This document shows, piece by piece, positions 5,881 to 10,501 of a stretch of 10,501 nt of DNA (its first letter is position 1; each line of letters begins with the position of its first letter). The translations under genes and the position numbers were made by a program. Where the stretch lies: positions 1 to 10,501 of the forward strand of contig CAMNQN010000116.1 of NCBI GenBank assembly GCA_946549155.1. The letters are read 5' to 3'. The notes under the pieces are model-generated. The model made no database searches. It saw only the letters and a list, made by a program, of their open reading frames with translations, and was not told the DNA's origin. This DNA comes from an uncultured Lachnospiraceae bacterium (GTDB taxonomy: Bacteria; Bacillota; Clostridia; Lachnospirales; Lachnospiraceae).

Positions 5881-5910
5881 GTTACTGTTCCCTTCGTTCG
5901 CAGTAACACG
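5881..5910 (+). repeat. Leader palindromic repeat, copy B
   Basis: Second 30-bp unit, with a perfect 7-bp stem GTTACTG/CAGTAAC around the loop TTCCCTTCGTTCG. It begins about 12 nt after the predicted start of the MATE transcript. It lies 111 bp from copy A in direct orientation; because the flanking transcripts diverge, the two RNAs carry opposite strands of the unit. Confidence 0.8.
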
Positions 5911-5948
5911 ATCAGATTCCATCAATACATCAGGAAAAGAGGTATACT

Positions 5949-7310
5949 ATGAACAACACTTCCGCACCAACCGAAAATAAAATGGGCTACATGCCTGTGG
6001 GGAAACTGCTGATTGGCATGGCTCTTCCCATGATGCTGTCCATGCTGGTTCAGGCCCTCTACAATGTGGTGGACAGCATTTTTGTCGCCCGGATCAATGA
6101 AAACGCGCTGACTGCTGTCTCTCTGGCCTTCCCCATCCAAAATCTGATGATCGCCTTTGCTTCCGGCACCGGAGTGGGGTTAAACGCACTATTATCCCGC
6201 AGCCTGGGGGAGAAAAACTTTGACCGGGCCGACAAGGCTGCCAACACCGGGCTGCTGTTGAATCTGATCACCTGCGTGGCCTTTATGGTCTTCGGGCTTT
6301 TCTGCTCCCGCCTGTATTACTCCATTCAAACCCGGAATGCGGAAATTATCGCTTACGGCCAGCAATATCTGTCGATCGTCTGCATTTTCTCCTTTGGCCT
6401 GTTTAATCAGATTACGATGGAGCGCCTAATGCAGTCCACGGGAAAAACCTTTTACACCATGCTTACCCAGGGTACAGGAGCGATCATCAATATTATCCTG
6501 GATCCTGTCCTGATCTTCGGCTATTTCGGCCTCCCGAAAATGGGTGCGGCCGGGGCTGCAGCGGCTACGGTCATCGGACAGATCATCGCCATGCTGCTGG
6601 GAATCTATTTTAATGTGACGCGCAATCATGAAATTCATCTGGGAGGCCGTCATCTGAAGCTGCACGGTCCTACCGCCGGAGCGATTTACCAGGTGGGTAT
6701 CCCTTCCATTATCATGATGTCCATCGGTTCCGTCATGACCTTCGGCATGAACAAGATCCTGCTGATGTTCTCCTCTACGGCTGCCGCCGTATTCGGTGTG
6801 TATTTTAAACTGCAAAGCTTTTTCTTCATGCCGGTATTCGGCCTGAACAACGGTATGGTTCCCATTGTAGCCTTCAATCTGGGAGCCAGGAACAAGCAGC
6901 GTATCCTGAAAACCATCCGGCTTAGCATAATCGCCGCCGTCTGTATGATGCTGATTGGCCTGCTCACCTTCCAGCTGATTCCTGATCTCTTGCTGAAGCT
7001 GTTTAACGCTTCTGACGAAATGATGGAAATCGGCTGCGCCGCGCTGCGCATTATCAGCTGGAGCTACATTTTCGCCGGCTTCTGCATCGTATCCGGTTCC
7101 GTGTTCCAGGCGCTGGGCAACGGCATCTACAGCCTGATCGTCTCCGTCTGCCGTCAGCTGGTAGTGATTCTTCCGGTCTCCTATTTTCTGGCTGTCCGCT
7201 TCGGTCTGACCGTAGTGTGGTGGGCTTTCCCCATCGCGGAACTGGTTTCTCTGTCACTGTCAGCAATATTGCTGATAAAAATTTATCGGGAGAAAATCGC
7301 GGTACTCTAA
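5949..7310 (+). CDS. MATE family efflux transporter, MepA-like
   Basis: A 453-residue integral membrane protein with the usual MATE length and about 12 hydrophobic helices, expected to export cationic drugs, dyes or metabolites using a Na+ or H+ gradient. The N-terminus has GKLLIGMALPMMLSMLVQ (18-35), then LYNVVDSIFVARINENALTA (37-56) with D42, and SRSLGEKNFDRA (83-94) in the first cytoplasmic loop. This pattern is typical of the MepA-like branch. The second half repeats the fold (GIPSIIMMSIGS, then VFGVYFKLQSFFFMPVFGLNNGMVPIVAFNLGARN). GAGG lies 6 nt before the ATG. It is a single gene between its own promoter and a strong terminator. No MarR or TetR regulator is encoded beside it. The substrate cannot be read from the sequence. 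Confidence 0.94.
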   Translation: MNNTSAPTENKMGYMPVGKLLIGMALPMMLSMLVQALYNVVDSIFVARINENALTAVSLAFPIQNLMIAFASGTGVGLNALLSRSLGEKNFDRADKAANTGLLLNLITCVAFMVFGLFCSRLYYSIQTRNAEIIAYGQQYLSIVCIFSFGLFNQITMERLMQSTGKTFYTMLTQGTGAIINIILDPVLIFGYFGLPKMGAAGAAAATVIGQIIAMLLGIYFNVTRNHEIHLGGRHLKLHGPTAGAIYQVGIPSIIMMSIGSVMTFGMNKILLMFSSTAAAVFGVYFKLQSFFFMPVFGLNNGMVPIVAFNLGARNKQRILKTIRLSIIAAVCMMLIGLLTFQLIPDLLLKLFNASDEMMEIGCAALRIISWSYIFAGFCIVSGSVFQALGNGIYSLIVSVCRQLVVILPVSYFLAVRFGLTVVWWAFPIAELVSLSLSAILLIKIYREKIAVL

Positions 7311-7320
7311 CCTATGGCAC

Positions 7321-7387
7321 GGAAAAATAAATACCGGCAAGGCTTCCATCCTGCACTCTTTCGGAAGCCCTGCCGGTATTCTTTTCC
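7321..7387. terminator. Strong, probably bidirectional terminator between MATE and DUF4250 genes
   Basis: Two 18-nt arms (7330-7347 and 7363-7380) pair with one mismatch around a 15-nt loop. The stem extends outward through GGAAAA (7321-7326) and TTTTCC (7382-7387). The plus strand ends CTTTTCC and the minus strand ends TTTATTTTTCC, so each direction has a U-rich tail. The element starts 10 bp after the MATE stop codon and about 100 bp past the DUF4250 stop codon, serving both converging units. The 103 bp from 7388 to 7490 hold no gene I can support, only a short GCTGA/TCAGC inverted repeat. Confidence 0.88.
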
Positions 7388-7490
7388 ATGGCTGCTGCAC
7401 GCAAAGGCCTTATCAGTACAGGATATCCGTAACGCTCCCCTGGTATTTTGCGACAGCCTCTATGGAAACGCTGATTCAGTCAGCATTCTC

Positions 7491-7664
7491 CTATATAAAT
7501 TGATTCTGCTCCGGATCATACACATACGTGATCTCTCTCATCTTCGCCTCAAGCTCCTGCCGATCCACATCCAGAGCCTGGCACAGCTCTTCCAGACCGG
7601 AATAGTTATCCCGCAACTGGGTGTTTAAATAACTAAGCAGTATTATGGGGTCCTTTGGCAACAT
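7491..7664 (-). CDS. DUF4250 domain small protein
   Basis: A 57-residue protein beginning MLPKDPIILLSYLNTQLRDN, the signature of the DUF4250 family found in clostridia. The family has no known function. The middle (about 23-45, SGLEELCQALDVDRQELEAKM) looks like a small helix-turn-helix-type fold, and the end is YVYDPEQNQFI. The start is ATG 7664, with GGAGG 7 nt upstream. An in-frame ATG at 7682 precedes this Shine-Dalgarno site and is not used. The gene starts 26 bp after the clpB stop codon on the same strand with no terminator between them, so it is probably cotranscribed with clpB. Confidence 0.85.
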   Translation of the reverse strand: MLPKDPIILLSYLNTQLRDNYSGLEELCQALDVDRQELEAKMREITYVYDPEQNQFI

Positions 7665-7690
7665 CCTCTCACCTCCTGTCATCCTGCGTT

Positions 7691-10297
7691 CTACCTATCC
7701 ACCACTTCAGCCTCCGGCTTCACTCTGGCCGTCAGCTCTCCGTTTTCCACATCCAGCACAATGGTGTCCCCTTCCATCACGGTTCCTGACAAAATCAGTC
7801 GAGCCGCCAGGGTTTCCACATGCTTCTGCAGAAAACGCTTCAGCGGACGGGCACCATACACCGGATCATAGCCGCCGTTTATCACATAGTCCCTGCCTGC
7901 CTCCGTCAGCTCCAGGTGAATATCCTGGCCCGCCAGACGCCTGTTCAGATCTGCCATCATCAAAGACACAATATTTCCAATATTCTCCTTCGTCAAAGGC
8001 TTAAACAGAATGATCTCATCGAGACGGTTCAAAAACTCCGGACGGAAATGGGCCCGCAGATCATTCATCACCATCTGCTGCGCCTCTTCTTTAATCTCCC
8101 CGTTTTCCTCAATTCCATCCAGCAGATAGGAGGAGCCGATATTGGAGGTCATAATCAGAATTGTGTTCTTGAAATCCACGGTCCGGCCCTGGGAATCGGT
8201 GATCCGCCCGTCATCCAGCACCTGCAAAAGCACGTTAAACACATCGGGATGTGCCTTCTCAATCTCATCGAAAAGCACCACAGAGTAGGGCTTGCGGCGG
8301 ACTGCCTCGGTGAGCTGTCCGCCCTCCTCATAGCCCACATATCCTGGAGGTGCTCCGATCAGGCGGGATACAGAGTGCTTTTCCATATATTCACTCATAT
8401 CGATACGAACCATATTTTGCTCGTCGTCGAACAGATTCTCCGCCAGCGCTTTGGCCAGCTCCGTCTTTCCCACGCCGGTGGGGCCCAGGAACAGGAAGGA
8501 ACCGATGGGCTTGGTGGGATCCTTGATGCCCGCCTTGGAGCGCAGGATCGCATCCGTCACCTTCTCCACTCCATCCTCCTGCCCGATCACCCGTTTGTGA
8601 AGCTGCTCCGCCAGCGCCAGGATCTTGCTCCGCTCGCCCTGCGTCAGCTTCGCCACCGGAATGCCGGTCCAGCGGGAAATAATACGGGAAATCTCCTCCT
8701 CCGTCACACTCTCATGCACCAGAGAAAGATCCTGGTTTTTCACCTTCTCCTCCTCGATGGCCAACTGCTGCTGCAGTTTCGGCAGCTCACCGTACTGCAG
8801 CTCCGCAGCCCGGTTCAAATCATACTGCTGCTTTGCCAGCTCAATTTCCTTATTCATGGCCTCAATCTGCTCTCTCAGCCTGGAAAGCCGTTCCACGGAA
8901 TTCTTTTCATTATCCCACTGGGCCTTCTTCGTATTGAACTCATCCCGCAGCTCCGCCAGCTCCTTCTGTAAAGAAACCAGGCGCTCCTGGCTGGCCTTGT
9001 CCGTCTCCTTTTTCAGAGCGGCTTCCTCAATCTCCATCTGCATCACACGGCGCTGCAGCTCATCCAGCTCCGTGGGCATGGAATCCAGCTCCGTCTTAAT
9101 CAGCGCACAGGCTTCATCCACCAGGTCAATCGCCTTATCCGGCAGAAACCGGTCGGAAATGTAGCGGTGAGACAGGGTGGCCGCCGCCACCAGGGCGCTG
9201 TCGGTGATCTTCACGCCGTGATATACCTCATATCGCTCTTTTAAGCCACGGAGAATGGAAATGGTATCCTCCACTGTGGGCTCATCCACCAGCACCGGCT
9301 GGAAACGGCGCTCCAACGCCGGATCCTTCTCAATATACTTCCGGTATTCATCCAGCGTGGTGGCACCGATACAGTGCAGCTCGCCTCTGGCCAGCATGGG
9401 TTTCAGCATATTTCCCGCATCCATGGCGCCGTCGGTCTTGCCCGCGCCCACAATCAGGTGCAGTTCATCAATGAAAAGAATGATTTCTCCATCGCTTTTC
9501 TTCACCTCTTCCAGCACCGCCTTCAGACGCTCCTCAAACTCGCCCCGATACTTGGCGCCGGCCACCAGCGCGCCCATGTCCAGCGCGAAAATCTTTTTAT
9601 TTTTCAGTCCCTCCGGCACGTCCCCCCGGACAATCCGCTGGGCCAGTCCCTCCACAGCGGCGGTCTTTCCTACACCGGGTTCTCCGATCAATACCGGGTT
9701 ATTTTTCGTTTTTCTGGACAGAATGCGGATCACATTCCGGATCTCCGCATCCCGGCCAATCACCGGATCCAGCTTCTGATTTCTGGCCTTCTCCACCAGC
9801 TCCTCCCCGTATTTATTCAGCGTGTCATAGGTGGATTCCGGATTATCCGTGGTTACCCGCTGATTTCCCCTCACTGTGGAAAGCGCCTGCAAAAAGCGCT
9901 CCTTCGTGATTCCATATTCCTGAAAAAAGGACTTCATGGAAGGGCTGGCGTTGTCCAGCAGAGCCAAAAACAAATGCTCCACAGAAACATACTCATCTCC
10001 CATGGCCTTCGCCTCATCCTCGGCATTGACCAGCGCCTTGTTCAGATATTGGCCGATGTAGGGCTGGCCGCCGGACACCTTAATCCTGGAATCCAGCTTC
10101 TGCTCCAGATTCTTCACCAAATGCTCCTTCTGGATCTCCATCTTCTCGATCAGCTTTAAAATCAGGCTGTCTTCCTGCTTTAACAGGCTGTAAAGCAGAT
10201 GCTCCTGTTCCACCTCCTGATGTCCATATTCATATGCGATCTTTTCCAGGTCATTGACAGCCTGAACAGATTTTTGTGTAAATTTACTGATATTCAT
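7691..10297 (-). CDS. clpB: ATP-dependent protein disaggregase ClpB
   Basis: A hexameric Hsp100 chaperone that works with DnaK to pull polypeptides out of aggregates in the cytosol. The 868-residue product has two Clp-N repeats (about 1-145), a first AAA+ domain with Walker A GEPGVGKT (205-212), pore loop KYRG (249-252) and Walker B ILFIDE (273-278), and a long coiled-coil M domain (about 405-525). The M domain separates ClpB from ClpA, and its length separates it from ClpC. The second AAA+ domain has Walker A GPTGVGKT (605-612), pore GYVG (652-655), Walker B VVLFDE (673-678), arginine finger R758 and sensor 2 GAR (815-817). I see no IGF/IGL-type ClpP-docking loop, as expected for ClpB. The start is ATG 10297, with AAGGGGG 7 nt upstream; the TTG at 10303 is too close to that site. 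A CIRCE operator implies HrcA heat-shock control. Confidence 0.98.
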   Translation of the reverse strand: MNISKFTQKSVQAVNDLEKIAYEYGHQEVEQEHLLYSLLKQEDSLILKLIEKMEIQKEHLVKNLEQKLDSRIKVSGGQPYIGQYLNKALVNAEDEAKAMGDEYVSVEHLFLALLDNASPSMKSFFQEYGITKERFLQALSTVRGNQRVTTDNPESTYDTLNKYGEELVEKARNQKLDPVIGRDAEIRNVIRILSRKTKNNPVLIGEPGVGKTAAVEGLAQRIVRGDVPEGLKNKKIFALDMGALVAGAKYRGEFEERLKAVLEEVKKSDGEIILFIDELHLIVGAGKTDGAMDAGNMLKPMLARGELHCIGATTLDEYRKYIEKDPALERRFQPVLVDEPTVEDTISILRGLKERYEVYHGVKITDSALVAAATLSHRYISDRFLPDKAIDLVDEACALIKTELDSMPTELDELQRRVMQMEIEEAALKKETDKASQERLVSLQKELAELRDEFNTKKAQWDNEKNSVERLSRLREQIEAMNKEIELAKQQYDLNRAAELQYGELPKLQQQLAIEEEKVKNQDLSLVHESVTEEEISRIISRWTGIPVAKLTQGERSKILALAEQLHKRVIGQEDGVEKVTDAILRSKAGIKDPTKPIGSFLFLGPTGVGKTELAKALAENLFDDEQNMVRIDMSEYMEKHSVSRLIGAPPGYVGYEEGGQLTEAVRRKPYSVVLFDEIEKAHPDVFNVLLQVLDDGRITDSQGRTVDFKNTILIMTSNIGSSYLLDGIEENGEIKEEAQQMVMNDLRAHFRPEFLNRLDEIILFKPLTKENIGNIVSLMMADLNRRLAGQDIHLELTEAGRDYVINGGYDPVYGARPLKRFLQKHVETLAARLILSGTVMEGDTIVLDVENGELTARVKPEAEVVDR

Positions 10298-10342
10298 AAA
10301 CAAGCCCCCTTACGTGAACTTTGTATTTTTTGTTCTACACGG

Positions 10343-10371
10343 ACTATAACACATGTTATTAGCACTGTCAA
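10343..10371 (-). promoter_or_regulatory. clpB promoter, extended -10
   Basis: On the minus strand, a perfect -35 TTGACA (10371-10366), a 17-bp spacer ending in TGT (extended -10), and -10 TATAGT (10348-10343). The predicted start is near 10336, giving a leader of about 39 nt. The -35 box lies within the CIRCE operator. Confidence 0.85.
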
Positions 10372-10385
10372 GGTGTGAGTGCTAA
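10359..10385. promoter_or_regulatory. CIRCE operator (HrcA binding site) of clpB
   Basis: TTAGCACTG (10359-10367), a 9-bp gap and GAGTGCTAA (10377-10385). This matches the CIRCE consensus TTAGCACTC-N9-GAGTGCTAA in 17 of 18 arm positions. HrcA bound here would cover the -35 box, so clpB should be repressed until heat or folding stress inactivates HrcA. The single mismatch, at 10367, falls on the base that supplies the C of TTGACA on the minus strand. Confidence 0.93.
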
Positions 10386-10387
10386 TT

Positions 10388-10430
10388 ATTTGTGAAGAAT
10401 TTGTGAAGCCTTGATTTTACGGGCTTCACA
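10388..10430. repeat. TGTGAAG repeat cluster upstream of clpB
   Basis: ATTTGTGAAG occurs at 10388-10397 and again at 10399-10408, one helical turn apart. The second copy forms a perfect 9-bp inverted repeat, TGTGAAGCC (10402-10410) with GGCTTCACA (10422-10430), around an 11-nt loop. It begins 3 bp beyond the CIRCE element. It could be a terminator of an upstream minus-strand unit (no good U-tract), a regulator site, or an attachment-site core. Confidence 0.5.
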
Positions 10431-10500
10431 TAGGTCTTTCACTTGTTTTCGCACTCGATTTTCTTGATTTTACACCATTTTTACACCATTTCATTTGATT
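10426..10500 (-). CDS. Possible 3' end of an unidentified gene entering from the right edge
   Basis: One minus-strand frame is open from the window edge for 24 codons to a TGA at 10428-10426. The peptide is basic (contains CKNGVKSRK). Such a short open stretch easily occurs by chance, and it overlaps repeats. The tails of tyrosine recombinases in clostridia can look similar, but this is a weak guess. The 116 bp from 10386 to 10501 otherwise hold only repeats. Confidence 0.12.
   Translation of the reverse strand, partial: NQMKWCKNGVKSRKSSAKTSERPM
10468..10489. repeat. Tandem 11-bp repeat TTTTACACCAT x2
   Basis: Two perfect copies, 10468-10478 and 10479-10489. An overlapping longer direct repeat, CTTGATTTTAC, occurs at 10463-10473 and at 10410-10420. 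One-turn tandem direct repeats fit arm-type recombinase sites or regulator boxes; neither is shown. Confidence 0.6.
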
Positions 10501-10501
10501 T

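Noticed and set aside
5770..5910. CRISPR array from the two 30-bp repeats
   Set aside because: Only two units with an 81-bp gap containing two promoters; no array periodicity and no cas genes.
7820..8971. 383-codon open frame on the plus strand opposite clpB, plus others at 8625-9164, 9255-9779 and 9374-10159
   Set aside because: All lie antisense to a clear, fully conserved clpB; their products are low complexity with no recognisable domain and have no ribosome binding site. They arise from codon bias on the coding strand.
10298..10303. TTG start for clpB at 10303
   Set aside because: It is about one base from the GGGGG Shine-Dalgarno tract, too close to be used; ATG 10297 has correct spacing.

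Overview
The window looks like chromosomal core sequence from an anaerobic gut Firmicute, most likely Lachnospiraceae (Clostridium cluster XIVa). The reasons are moderate GC, strong AGGAGG Shine-Dalgarno sites, sigma-A promoters with 17-bp spacers, an HrcA-type CIRCE operator at clpB, and a small DUF4250 gene. The taxonomic call is inference from gene content, not a computed match. No gene shown is visibly broken, and I see no complete mobile element, CRISPR array or defence system.

Layout, left to right. A tRNA-Ser(UGA) on the minus strand is cut by the left edge. It has a near-consensus promoter preceded by six helically phased A-tracts. argS (minus) follows, back to back with a plus-strand LUD-domain (LutC/YkgG-like) gene. 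That gene runs convergently, 9 bp apart, into rarA (minus). Upstream of rarA on the minus strand are a NodB-type polysaccharide deacetylase and a small four-helix membrane protein of unknown function. The membrane-protein gene diverges from a MepA-like MATE efflux gene (plus). The two divergent promoters share their -35 region. The MATE gene ends at a long, probably bidirectional terminator. Beyond it, on the minus strand, is clpB followed by a 57-codon DUF4250 gene in one probable operon. clpB is preceded by a promoter whose -35 lies inside a CIRCE operator. The last 115 bp hold several short direct and inverted repeats and may be the edge of something that continues outside the window.

Most genes are housekeeping: translation (argS, tRNA-Ser), replication-fork maintenance (rarA), protein disaggregation (clpB), envelope modification (deacetylase) and export (MATE). 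They do not form one pathway.

The most unusual signal is not a gene. A 27-30 bp palindromic repeat (stem GTTACTG/CAGTAAC with a 13-nt loop) occurs three times. Each copy sits within about 12 nt of a predicted transcription start, at the start of the leader of a different gene: the LUD gene, the membrane protein and the MATE gene. The fourth base pair of the stem changes A-U, G-U, G-C among the copies in a way that keeps pairing in the RNA each promoter would make. This points to a dispersed leader hairpin family that may act at the RNA level.
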